NCBI RefSeq assembly: GCF_000334455.1
Contig: NZ_BANX01000003.1
Coordinates: 124,001 to 188,000, forward strand
Source: Gordonia soli NBRC 108243
GTDB taxonomy: Bacteria > Actinomycetota > Actinomycetes > Mycobacteriales > Mycobacteriaceae
Direction of reading: 5' to 3'
DNA length: 64,000 nt
How positions within the stretch are numbered: the first letter of the stretch is position 1; the number at the start of each line of letters is the position of its first letter. Both the position numbers and the translations under genes were made by a program. Below, piece after piece: positions 42,105 to 50,154 of this stretch. A model generated the notes under the pieces. It ran no database searches. It was not told the DNA's origin and was given only the letters and a program-made list of their open reading frames with translations.

Positions 42105-43009
42105 TGTCCACCATCCGCGTTGGTTCCGCACCCGACTCCTGGGGCGTGTGGTTCCCCGAGGATCCCCAGCAGACCCCGTACACCCGCTTCCTGGACGAGG
42201 TCGCGCAGTCCGGCTACGAGTGGATCGAGCTGGGCCCCTACGGTTACCTGCCCACCGATCCCGAGCAGTTGCTCGCCGAACTCGGCGAGCGCGGGCTGAA
42301 GCTGTCCGCGGGCACCGTCTTCGAGCATCTGCACCAGGACAACTCGTGGGACGCGGTCTGGACCCAGATCGAGGACGTCGCCAGATTGACCGCGGCGGTC
42401 GGCGGCAAGCACGTCGTCGTCATCCCCGAGATGTGGCGCGACCCCGCCACGGGTGCGGTGCTCGAGCCGCGCGAGCTCACCGACGACCAGTGGCGCGCCA
42501 AGACCACCGGCATGAACGAGCTCGGCAAGGCGATGTTCGAGAAGTACGGCGTCCGTGCGCAATACCACCCGCACGCCGACAGCCATGTCGACACCGAGGA
42601 GCACATCTACCGCTTCCTGGAGAACACCGATCCGGAGTTCGTCAACCTCTGCCTGGACACCGGTCACGTGAGCTACTGCGGTGGCGACAACCTCGCGATC
42701 ATCGCCAAGCACCCGGAGCGCATCGGTTACCTGCACCTCAAGCAGGTCAACGTCGAGGTGCGCGCCAAGGTCGAGGCCGACGACCTGCCGTTCGGTGAGG
42801 CCGTCCGCCTCGGCGCGATGACCGAGCCGCCGCTGGGCATCCCGGAGATGCCGCCGCTGCTGAACGCGGTCGCCGAGTTGGGCACCGACATCTTCGCGAT
42901 CGTCGAGCAGGACATGTACCCCTGCGCCGTCGACGCGCCGCTTCCCATCGCACAGCGCACCCGGAAGTACCTCGGCTCCTGCGGCATCCCCGCCGTGCGG
43001 TTCAGCTGA
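42104..43009 (+). CDS. iolE: Myo-inosose-2 dehydratase
   Basis: A 301-residue barrel enzyme (EC 4.2.1.44) that dehydrates 2-keto-myo-inositol. It begins IRVGSAPDSWGVWFPED, the IolE hallmark, and keeps the metal ligands in QYHPHADSHVDTEE, LCLDTGHVSY, YLHLKQV and AIVEQDMYP. The start overlaps the iolD stop by one base, and GAGGAAAA supplies the ribosome site. 78 nt separate it from iolG. Confidence 0.94.
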   Translation: MSTIRVGSAPDSWGVWFPEDPQQTPYTRFLDEVAQSGYEWIELGPYGYLPTDPEQLLAELGERGLKLSAGTVFEHLHQDNSWDAVWTQIEDVARLTAAVGGKHVVVIPEMWRDPATGAVLEPRELTDDQWRAKTTGMNELGKAMFEKYGVRAQYHPHADSHVDTEEHIYRFLENTDPEFVNLCLDTGHVSYCGGDNLAIIAKHPERIGYLHLKQVNVEVRAKVEADDLPFGEAVRLGAMTEPPLGIPEMPPLLNAVAELGTDIFAIVEQDMYPCAVDAPLPIAQRTRKYLGSCGIPAVRFS

Positions 43010-43087
43010 CGCCGCGGTCCGCCAACGAGACACAACGTTTCCCGACCCACTCCCGGCTCCCGCCGGCATCACCATAGGAGTGACACC

Positions 43088-44146
43088 ATGACCGAACTTC
43101 GCATCGCCGTCCTCGGCGTCGGCATGATGGGCGCCGACCACGTCGCCCGTATCACCGAGCGCACCAAGGGCGCGGTCGTCACCGTGCTCAACGACTACTT
43201 CCCGGAGAAGGCAGAGGCCCTGGCCGCCACCATCCCCGGGTCCCGTGTCATCAACGATCCGCTCGACGCGATCGCCGACCCGGAGGTCGACGCGGTCATC
43301 CTGGCCACTCCCGGCCCCACGCACGAGAAGCAGCTTCTGGCCTGCCTCGAGCACAACAAGCCCGTCATGTGCGAGAAGCCGTTGACCACCGACGTCGCCA
43401 CGTCCCTCGAGATCGTCAAGCGCGAGGCAGAACTGGGCCGCAAGCTGATCCAGGTCGGCTTCATGCGTCGATTCGACCGGGAGTACGAGCAGCTCAAGGG
43501 CTTCATCGACGACGGCGTCTTCGGGCAGATCCTGGTGGCGCACTGCGTGCACCGCAACCCGGCCGTCCCGCCGAGCTTCGACTCCTCGATGATCGTCAAG
43601 GACTCGCTCGTGCACGAGGTCGACGTGACCCGCTTCCTCTTCGACGAGGAGATCACCACGGTCCAGATCATCAAGCCGTCGGCGAATCCCGGTGCTCCCG
43701 AGGGCCTCCAGGACCCGCAGATCGCACTGTTCACCACCGAGTCCGGTCGGCACGTCGACACCGAGGTCTTCGTGACCACCGGGGTCGCCTACGAGGTCCG
43801 CACCGAGGTCGTCGGCGAACTGGGATCGGCGTTCATCGGTCTCGACCAGGGCCTCGTCCGCAAGCACCGCAACCCGGCCCAGCAGGCATCGGGCGACGGC
43901 CGCAAGGTCGCGGGGATCTGGGGCGGCGACATCACGCCGTCGTTCGTGGAGCGCTTCGGCGATGCCTACGACAACGAGATCCAGCGCTGGGTCAACGCGG
44001 TGCGCCGCGGCGACAACGTCGACGGGCCGGGCGCCTGGGACGGCTACGCCGCCGCGGCGGTGTGTGCTGCGGGCGTGAAGTCACTGGAGTCGGGCAAGGC
44101 CGAGACCGTCGACATGGTCTCGCGGTCGAGCATCCCGGGAGCCTGA
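43088..44146 (+). CDS. iolG: Inositol 2-dehydrogenase
   Basis: A 352-residue Gfo/Idh/MocA enzyme (EC 1.1.1.18) performing the first oxidation of myo-inositol with NAD. Motifs: VLGVGMMGADHVARI, MCEKPLTTD (catalytic lysine), GFMRRFDREYEQLK and KDSLVHEVDVTRFLFDEE (histidine and aspartate). The FMRRFD and VHEVDVTRFLF strings are typical of actinobacterial IolG. AGGAGTGACACC precedes ATG 43088. Ends 2 nt before the iolH-like gene. Confidence 0.94.
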   Translation: MTELRIAVLGVGMMGADHVARITERTKGAVVTVLNDYFPEKAEALAATIPGSRVINDPLDAIADPEVDAVILATPGPTHEKQLLACLEHNKPVMCEKPLTTDVATSLEIVKREAELGRKLIQVGFMRRFDREYEQLKGFIDDGVFGQILVAHCVHRNPAVPPSFDSSMIVKDSLVHEVDVTRFLFDEEITTVQIIKPSANPGAPEGLQDPQIALFTTESGRHVDTEVFVTTGVAYEVRTEVVGELGSAFIGLDQGLVRKHRNPAQQASGDGRKVAGIWGGDITPSFVERFGDAYDNEIQRWVNAVRRGDNVDGPGAWDGYAAAAVCAAGVKSLESGKAETVDMVSRSSIPGA

Positions 44147-44148
44147 GC

Positions 44149-45024
44149 ATGAAGGTCGCACTCGATCCCACCCCGTTCCACCACAGTCACTCGCTGCTCG
44201 AACTGCCGCGCGTGGTCGCCGATCTCGGGTACGAGTACCTGCAGTTGACGCCGCACGTGGACATGATCCCGTTCTTCAACCACCCCAAAGCCGACGACGA
44301 CCTGGTGTCGAAGTTCCGCAAGGCGTGCGCCGATGCCGGCGTCGGCGTCGCCTCGGTGTTGCCGGTCCTGCGCTGGTCCGGACCCGACGAAGATGCGCGC
44401 GAGGCAGCGGTCCGCTACTGGAAGCGCGCCATCCAGATCACCGTCGATCTCGGCGTCAACGTGATGAACACGGAGTTCTCGGGTCGGCCGGAGAAGGCCG
44501 AGGAGTCCGAGCGGGCGTTCTACCGGTCGATGGAAGAGCTCGTGCCGATCATCGAGCGCGAGGGCATCGACGTCCGGATCGATCCGCACCCCGACGATTT
44601 CGTCGAGGACGGCCTGGCCGCGATCCGGATGATCCGTGGCATCAACTCGAAGAACTTCGGCCTCGTCTACGTCGCTTGTCACTCGTTCCACATGGGCGGG
44701 AACATGCGCGAGATCATGACCACCGCCGGTGACATGCTCCGGCTGGTGCACGTCGCCGACACCATGGATCACCATGCCTCACACGGATTGCGGTACATCA
44801 CCAATCCGCCCGGCAACGCGGTCCGCGTCCACCAGCACCTCAAGATCGGTGACGGAGACGTCGACTGGGACGAGTTCTTCGGCACGCTCGGCGAGATCGG
44901 TTTCTACGACCGCGACGACACCGTGATGGTGTCGAGCGTGTTCGCCGAGAACGAGAACGCGCAGGAGGTCTCGCGGTACCAGCTGCAGACCATGACCGAC
45001 TACGTCACCAAGAACCGCCGCTGA
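44149..45024 (+). CDS. Sugar phosphate isomerase/epimerase (IolH-like)
   Basis: A 291-residue xylose-isomerase-like barrel. Beginning MKVALDPTPFHHSHSLLELP, it carries metal ligands in TEFSGRPEK, DPHPDDFVEDG, YVACHSFHMG and LVHVADTMDHHAS. The same family follows iolG in other actinobacterial iol operons and is called IolH there. ATG 44149 is 2 nt after the iolG stop. It may isomerise an inosose or act on scyllo- or chiro-inositol intermediates; the reaction is not established. Confidence 0.87.
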   Translation: MKVALDPTPFHHSHSLLELPRVVADLGYEYLQLTPHVDMIPFFNHPKADDDLVSKFRKACADAGVGVASVLPVLRWSGPDEDAREAAVRYWKRAIQITVDLGVNVMNTEFSGRPEKAEESERAFYRSMEELVPIIEREGIDVRIDPHPDDFVEDGLAAIRMIRGINSKNFGLVYVACHSFHMGGNMREIMTTAGDMLRLVHVADTMDHHASHGLRYITNPPGNAVRVHQHLKIGDGDVDWDEFFGTLGEIGFYDRDDTVMVSSVFAENENAQEVSRYQLQTMTDYVTKNRR

Positions 45025-45094
45025 CCCCCTCTCACCCCTGGCCCAGCGGCCCACCACCACCGAGACACCACCCGTACACCACTGGAGTTCTTTC

Positions 45095-46645
45095 ATGTCT
45101 GCTTCTGTGACCCATTGGGTCAACAACAAGTCCTTCCCCGGTACCAGCGGCGCGACCGCCCCGATCACCAACCCGGCCACCGGCGCGGTCACCGGTGAGG
45201 TCGCGTTGGCCAACGTCGAGGACGCCCGCGCGGTCATCGACGCCGCCGCGACCGCGTTCCCCGCCTGGCGCGACACCAGCCTGGCCAAACGCACCGCGAT
45301 CTTGTTCCGCTTCCGTGAACTGCTCAACGAGCGCAAGGGCGAACTGGCCCAGATCATCACCTCCGAACACGGCAAGGTCGTCTCCGACGCCCTCGGCGAG
45401 GTCAGCCGCGGTCAAGAAGTCGTCGAGTTCGCCTGCGGTATACCGCATCTGCTCAAGGGCGGCTTCACCGAGAACGCCTCGACCAAGGTCGACGTGTTCT
45501 CCATCCGCCAACCCCTGGGCCCGGTCGCGATCATCAGCCCGTTCAACTTCCCCGCCATGGTCCCGATGTGGTTCTTCCCCGTCGCCATCGCGGCAGGCAA
45601 CACCGTCGTGCTCAAGCCCTCGGAGAAAGATCCCTCGGCCTCGCTGTGGCTGGCCGAACTCTGGCGCGAAGCGGGCCTGCCCGACGGCGTGTTCAACGTC
45701 CTCCACGGCGACAAGACCGCCGTCGACGAACTCCTGGAGAACCGCTCGATCAAATCGGTCAGCTTCGTCGGATCGACCCCGATCGCCCAGTACGTCTACG
45801 CCACCGGCACCGCCAACGGCAAACGCGTCCAGGCCCTGGGCGGGGCCAAGAACCACGCCATCGTGTTGCCCGACGCCGACCTCGACCTGGCCGCCGACGC
45901 CATGGTCAACGCCGGATTCGGCTCCGCAGGCGAACGCTGCATGGCCATCTCCGCACTCGTCGCCGTCGGCGACATCGCCGACGAACTGGTCGCCAAGATC
46001 GCCGAACGCACCACACCACTCAAGACCGGCGACGGCACCACCGACTCCGACATGGGCCCCCTGGTCACCCGAGCCCACCGCGACAAGGTCGCTTCCTACG
46101 TCGACGCCGGCGAAGCCGACGGCGCCACCATCGTCGTCGACGGCCGCACCGTGACCGCCTACAACGGCGACACCGGAACCGACCTCACCGACGGATTCTG
46201 GCTGGGCCCCACCCTCATCGACAACGTCACCACCGACATGAGCATCTACACCGACGAGATCTTCGGACCCGTCCTGTCGGTCATCCGCGTCGACACCTAC
46301 GACCAAGCCCTCGAACTCATCAACTCCAACCCCTACGGCAACGGCACCGCCATCTTCACCAACGACGGCGGCGCAGCCCGACGCTTCCAGAACGAAGTCG
46401 AAGTCGGCATGGTCGGCATCAACGTCCCCATCCCCGTCCCCATGGCCTACTACAGCTTCGGCGGCTGGAAAGCCTCCCTCTTCGGCGACAGCCACGCCCA
46501 CGGCACCGAAGGAGTCAACTTCTTCACCCGCGGCAAAGCCATCACCAGCCGCTGGCTCGACCCCAGCGGCAACAACCTCGGGCCCGCGCGCTCCGCTCCC
46601 GGCGCCAACGGCGGCATCAACCTCGGCTTCCCCCAGAACGCCTGA
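45095..46645 (+). CDS. mmsA: (Methyl)malonate-semialdehyde dehydrogenase, acylating
   Basis: A 516-residue CoA-dependent aldehyde dehydrogenase (EC 1.2.1.27, IolA/MmsA) turning malonate semialdehyde into acetyl-CoA, the last step of inositol breakdown. Marks are ISPFNFPAMVPMWFFPVAIA, LGGAKNHAIVLPDADLD, where the usual base glutamate is replaced as in MmsA proteins, and the nucleophile in FGSAGERCMAIS. GGAG lies 7 nt before ATG 45095. Lysine AAA and glutamate GAA are noticeably more frequent here, mainly in the second half, than in the neighbouring iol genes. A strong terminator follows. Confidence 0.95.
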   Translation: MSASVTHWVNNKSFPGTSGATAPITNPATGAVTGEVALANVEDARAVIDAAATAFPAWRDTSLAKRTAILFRFRELLNERKGELAQIITSEHGKVVSDALGEVSRGQEVVEFACGIPHLLKGGFTENASTKVDVFSIRQPLGPVAIISPFNFPAMVPMWFFPVAIAAGNTVVLKPSEKDPSASLWLAELWREAGLPDGVFNVLHGDKTAVDELLENRSIKSVSFVGSTPIAQYVYATGTANGKRVQALGGAKNHAIVLPDADLDLAADAMVNAGFGSAGERCMAISALVAVGDIADELVAKIAERTTPLKTGDGTTDSDMGPLVTRAHRDKVASYVDAGEADGATIVVDGRTVTAYNGDTGTDLTDGFWLGPTLIDNVTTDMSIYTDEIFGPVLSVIRVDTYDQALELINSNPYGNGTAIFTNDGGAARRFQNEVEVGMVGINVPIPVPMAYYSFGGWKASLFGDSHAHGTEGVNFFTRGKAITSRWLDPSGNNLGPARSAPGANGGINLGFPQNA

Positions 46646-46682
46646 GAGGTCGCGCACCCGACGCTCTTGGGTCCACACACGG

Positions 46683-46717
46683 ACTCCCCGCCACCGGTGA
46701 TCTCGGTGACGGGGAGT
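46683..46717. terminator. Bidirectional terminator after mmsA
   Basis: Arms 46683-46696 and 46704-46717 (ACTCCCCG-Y-CACCG type) pair at 13 of 14 positions around a 7-nt loop. It lies between the convergent mmsA and IolW-like genes and can end transcription from both. Confidence 0.8.
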
Positions 46718-46734
46718 TCGTCTGTGCGTCCAGG

Positions 46735-47751
46735 TCAGAGTTGCACGGTGACGCCGTCGGCATCACTGCGTCGCGCGGCGTCGAGGACCTCGATCGTCGC
46801 GACTGCTTCGGACGCGGGAACCGGCTGTGGCGCACCGTCGTCCACCGCGGCGGCGAATCGTGCGTAGAAGTCCTGATAGCGTCCCTGCGCCGACGGCACG
46901 GTCCGGCTCCCCTCCGCGGTGGACAGGGTGCCCAGGCGTTCGGGCAGCTCGTAGCCCCACGTGGCCGGATCGTCGGCAGGACGGACACCGTCGAGGATCA
47001 GTCGCGTCTGGGTGTCGGTGCCGTCGCTGATGTAGCTTCCCGCCGAGCCGTAGACCCGCCACTGACGGGCGGCGACGTGATTGATCTTGCTTGCGCTGAC
47101 GGTCGAATGCACGCCGTTGCGATGCCACACCGACACGATGAAGCCGCAGTCGGTGCGCCCCTCGGCCTGGTCGACCCAATCCAGATGTGCGCTGACACGC
47201 GCAGCCGGTCCGAACAGGGTGAGTACCTGGTCGACGAGATGTGCACCGAGATCGCGCAGCAGTCCGCCGGAGGGGCCGGCCTCCAGGGTGCCGAGCTCGT
47301 CCAGGTCGAATCGTGACTCGACACGCCAGATCTCGCCCAGCTCGGGGAGCACACCCTGCACGGTCAGCAGATCGCTGTCCCACCGTCGGTTCTGGAACAC
47401 GCTGAGCAACACCCCCGCTCGCGCGGCCGCATCGACCAGTTCCCGACCGGCCGCTGCATCGGGCGCGAACGGCTTGTCGGCGATCACGTGGACTCCGCGA
47501 CCGACGGCCTCGAGCACGAGCTCGCGACGCGTCTCCGGTGGTGTCGTCAGGGTGACGGCATCGACGCCGAGGTCGATCAGCTCGGACAGCGAGTCGACGA
47601 CCGGGACGCCGGGCAGTTCTTCGGCGACCAGCTTCTTGCGACCCGGGTCACGGGTGACGACGCCGGCGAGTTCGATGGCTTCGACCGCCTGGATGTAGGG
47701 GGCGTGGAACCAGCGTCCACCGACTCCGTAGCCGGCCAATCCCAGTCTCAT
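46735..47751 (-). CDS. Gfo/Idh/MocA oxidoreductase (scyllo-inositol dehydrogenase/IolW-like)
   Basis: A 338-residue dehydrogenase of the branch with a GYGVGGRWFHAPYI cofactor loop, the form seen in NADP-dependent scyllo-inositol dehydrogenase IolW and its relatives. Other motifs: ADKPFAPD (catalytic lysine), FQNRRWDSDLLT and GGLLRDLGAHLVDQVLTLFG (aspartate and histidine). GAGGAGAACCG precedes ATG 47751. It follows the LacI gene by 30 nt on the same strand. It probably interconverts scyllo-inositol and an inosose, feeding the core pathway. Confidence 0.88.
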   Translation of the reverse strand: MRLGLAGYGVGGRWFHAPYIQAVEAIELAGVVTRDPGRKKLVAEELPGVPVVDSLSELIDLGVDAVTLTTPPETRRELVLEAVGRGVHVIADKPFAPDAAAGRELVDAAARAGVLLSVFQNRRWDSDLLTVQGVLPELGEIWRVESRFDLDELGTLEAGPSGGLLRDLGAHLVDQVLTLFGPAARVSAHLDWVDQAEGRTDCGFIVSVWHRNGVHSTVSASKINHVAARQWRVYGSAGSYISDGTDTQTRLILDGVRPADDPATWGYELPERLGTLSTAEGSRTVPSAQGRYQDFYARFAAAVDDGAPQPVPASEAVATIEVLDAARRSDADGVTVQL

Positions 47752-47781
47752 TCGGTTCTCCTCGTTTTCATGACCATGTGG

Positions 47782-48819
47782 TCAGCGGGTGTGGTTCGTG
47801 CGGCTGTCGGGGATGCGCGGTGTCGGGGGTGCGGTGGTGGCGCGGACGACGAGATGCGGCGACTCGACGACGCGGGGTGGCGTACCGCCGCCGAGCATCG
47901 TCACCAGACCGGCGACCGCGTGCGCTGCGAACGCTGCCGCATCCTGCGCCACGGTGGTGAGTGGCTCCGCCATCCGCGTCGCGAGCCGTGCGTCGTCGTA
48001 ACCGACGACCGAGATGTCCGTCGGCACCGAGAAACCCGCTCGAATCAGTGTGTCGACGACTCCGCCCGCACACTCGTCGTTGAATGCCACGACCGCGGTC
48101 GGTACTCGGCCCGAATCCAGGATCGCGCGCATAGCCTGCGCACCGTCGGCATGGTGCAGCCCGCCGGGGACGACACGGGCACGCCCCTTCTTGCGATGTC
48201 GGGCCATGGCCGCTCGGAAGCCATCGCGACGGTCGTCGGCGCCGGGGGCGTCGCCACCGTCGACATGTGCGATGTCGGCGTGTCCGAGCGCGACCAGGTG
48301 GTCCACCGCCAGCTCGACGCCGGCCGCATCGTCACCGCGGACGGAACCGACCGTCGGCGTGCGTATCTCGCGAGCGACCACGGTGATCGGGAACTGGGCG
48401 GTCCACCCGGCGACGACGTCCTCGCCGGCGCGCGGACCGACCATGATCACCCCCTCCACGCGCTCGCGCATCAGGGCCTCGATGGCCGCGCGTTCCGATC
48501 GGGACGGGGCGACGGCGGAGATGACGAGGTCGAAGCCGGCGTCGGCTGCGGCGCTGTACAACTCCTCGACGAGATCGCCGTGGAACGGTTCGCGTAGCTC
48601 GAAGGTGACACCGAGCAGCCCTGACGAGGACTGTCGCAGCTTTCGGGCACGCTGATCGGGTACGTAGCCGAGCTCGTCGGCGATGCGGAACACCCGCGCA
48701 CGTGTCTCGTCGCTCGCGCCGGGTACGCCACGCATCACGATGGACACCAACGCCTTCGAGACCCCCGCCGCAGCCGCGACATCCACCAGCGTCGGACGCT
48801 TGCGAGGTGCCTGCGGCAT
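47782..48819 (-). CDS. LacI-family transcriptional regulator
   Basis: A complete 345-residue LacI protein. The HTH is PTLVDVAAAAGVSKALVSIV, followed by the hinge (GYVPDQRARKLR) and ligand domain (TPTVGSVRGDDAAGVELAVD, DISVVGYDDARLA). AAGGAGATCCG precedes ATG 48819. The promoter side carries two similar palindromes (48912-48925 and 48984-48997) shared with the divergent Gfo/Idh/MocA gene, so it probably represses itself, the IolW-like gene and the divergent gene. Confidence 0.95.
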   Translation of the reverse strand: MPQAPRKRPTLVDVAAAAGVSKALVSIVMRGVPGASDETRARVFRIADELGYVPDQRARKLRQSSSGLLGVTFELREPFHGDLVEELYSAAADAGFDLVISAVAPSRSERAAIEALMRERVEGVIMVGPRAGEDVVAGWTAQFPITVVAREIRTPTVGSVRGDDAAGVELAVDHLVALGHADIAHVDGGDAPGADDRRDGFRAAMARHRKKGRARVVPGGLHHADGAQAMRAILDSGRVPTAVVAFNDECAGGVVDTLIRAGFSVPTDISVVGYDDARLATRMAEPLTTVAQDAAAFAAHAVAGLVTMLGGGTPPRVVESPHLVVRATTAPPTPRIPDSRTNHTR

Positions 48820-48911
48820 CGGATCTCCTTCGGGTATGGCCGGTGTGGGGCGGTGCCCGACCAGCCGGGTGGGTGCTTGACCGGTGAGGGCGGCTCGGGC
48901 TACCGTCCGGA

Positions 48912-48925
48912 CTAGAACGTACTAG
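48912..48925. promoter_or_regulatory. LacI operator O1
   Basis: CTAGAACGTACTAG, an imperfect palindrome (12 of 14 positions symmetric) 92 bp upstream of the LacI start. A close relative lies 72 bp away, centre to centre. Confidence 0.6.
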
Positions 48926-48983
48926 ATGATTGCTCGATCGTCACACTTTCGGACCGACTCCGGCACCCTTCGGCCAGTATCGA

Positions 48984-48997
48984 CTAGAACGTTCCAG
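48984..48997. promoter_or_regulatory. LacI operator O2
   Basis: CTAGAACGTTCCAG, with the perfect core GAACGTTC. Together with O1 it gives the consensus CTAGAACGTWCYAG. The 72-bp spacing is near seven helical turns and would allow a looped tetramer. Confidence 0.6.
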
Positions 48998-49063
48998 ATC
49001 ACCCGCTGTTCCATCTCGTCGAGTGCTCACCTCCCAGCGCACGGCGTCACCCCAGGAGAACTC

Positions 49064-50107
49064 ATGAGCGCCCCAGCTTGGGCATCGCCCCGTCGGACAT
49101 CGAATGGACCGGTCCGTGTCGCCACCATCGGCGCCGGACGCATCGGCACCAATCACGCGAGTCTCGTTGCGCGCCTGATCCCCGGTGCCCGACTGTTCGC
49201 GGTCGCCGACCCTGTCGACGGTGCAGCCGCACGCCTCGCCGCCGAGGTCGGTGCACAGGTGGCCACCACGTCGATCGACGAGGTGCTGGCCCACCCGGAG
49301 GTCGATGCCGTGCTCATCACCGCACCGGCCCGCAGCCACACCGATCTGGTCTGCGCCGCGGCCGCCGCAGGCAAGCATGTGTTCTGCGAGAAGCCGATGG
49401 CGGTCACCCTGGACGACGCCGATCGGGCGATCGCCGCAGCGCACGATGCCGGTGTCGTCCTGCAGGTCGGGTTCAATCGTCGATTCGCACCGGGCTTCGC
49501 CGCCGCACGTCGCGCCATCGACGACGGCCGGATCGGTACCCCTCAGCTGCTCCGGTCACTCACCCGCGATCCCGGCCCGTTCGCCGGTGACCCGGCCCGC
49601 ATCCCCCAGTGGACGATCTTCCTGGAGACCCTGATCCACGATTTCGACACCCTCTCCTTCCTCAACCCCGGTGCCGAACCGGTGTCGGTGCACGCGTTCG
49701 CAGGTGCCCTCATCCGGCCCGATGCCGCGGCCACCGGCCACCTCGACACCGCCGTGGTGACCATCCGCTACGACAACGGCGCCATCGCCACCGCGGATGC
49801 CAGCTTCTCGGCAATGTACGGATATGACGTCCGCGGTGAGGCTTTCGGTTCCGGCGGGATGGTGACCGCGGGCAACGGGCGCAGCACCGACATGACCTAC
49901 CACGGGCCCGAGGGCGTGGGCATCGACACCGCGCGCCGGGACACCGACCTGCTGCACGACGCCTACCTCGGCGAGCTGACCGCCTTCGTCGACGCGGTCC
50001 GCACCGGCACAGCGGCCGTCGTCGACGGCACCGACGCGCGCCGGGCCCTCAGCATCGCCCTGGCCGCCGTCCGAAGTGTCGAGACCGAGTCGGTCGTCGC
50101 CGTCTGA
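49064..50107 (+). CDS. Gfo/Idh/MocA oxidoreductase, inositol dehydrogenase-like
   Basis: A 347-residue dehydrogenase with loop VATIGAGRIGTNHASLVARL, FCEKPMAV (lysine), VGFNRRFAPGFAAARRAI and LIHDFDTLSFLNPG (histidine and aspartate). The GFNRRF/HDFD pattern is that of IolG-like enzymes. ATG 49064 has AGGAG at 5 nt. It is divergent from the LacI gene, with the two operators in the 244-bp region between. It ends at the hairpin that marks the right edge of the inositol region. Confidence 0.9.
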   Translation: MSAPAWASPRRTSNGPVRVATIGAGRIGTNHASLVARLIPGARLFAVADPVDGAAARLAAEVGAQVATTSIDEVLAHPEVDAVLITAPARSHTDLVCAAAAAGKHVFCEKPMAVTLDDADRAIAAAHDAGVVLQVGFNRRFAPGFAAARRAIDDGRIGTPQLLRSLTRDPGPFAGDPARIPQWTIFLETLIHDFDTLSFLNPGAEPVSVHAFAGALIRPDAAATGHLDTAVVTIRYDNGAIATADASFSAMYGYDVRGEAFGSGGMVTAGNGRSTDMTYHGPEGVGIDTARRDTDLLHDAYLGELTAFVDAVRTGTAAVVDGTDARRALSIALAAVRSVETESVVAV

Positions 50108-50117
50108 GACCGGTTTT

Positions 50118-50154
50118 GTAGCAGTAGTTCCCGGATTCCGGGAACTACTGCTAC
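50118..50154. terminator. Perfect 17-bp hairpin, bidirectional terminator
   Basis: Arms 50118-50134 and 50138-50154 are perfectly complementary with the loop ATT; the stem starts GTAGCAGTAG. It separates the convergent Gfo/Idh/MocA and desaturase genes and covers the desaturase stop codon (50151-50153). It is the best hairpin in the window and lies at the boundary of the inositol region. Confidence 0.85.

Noticed and set aside
46683-46717. Riboswitch or structured RNA after mmsA
   Set aside because: A simple stem-loop between convergent genes; a terminator explains it fully.
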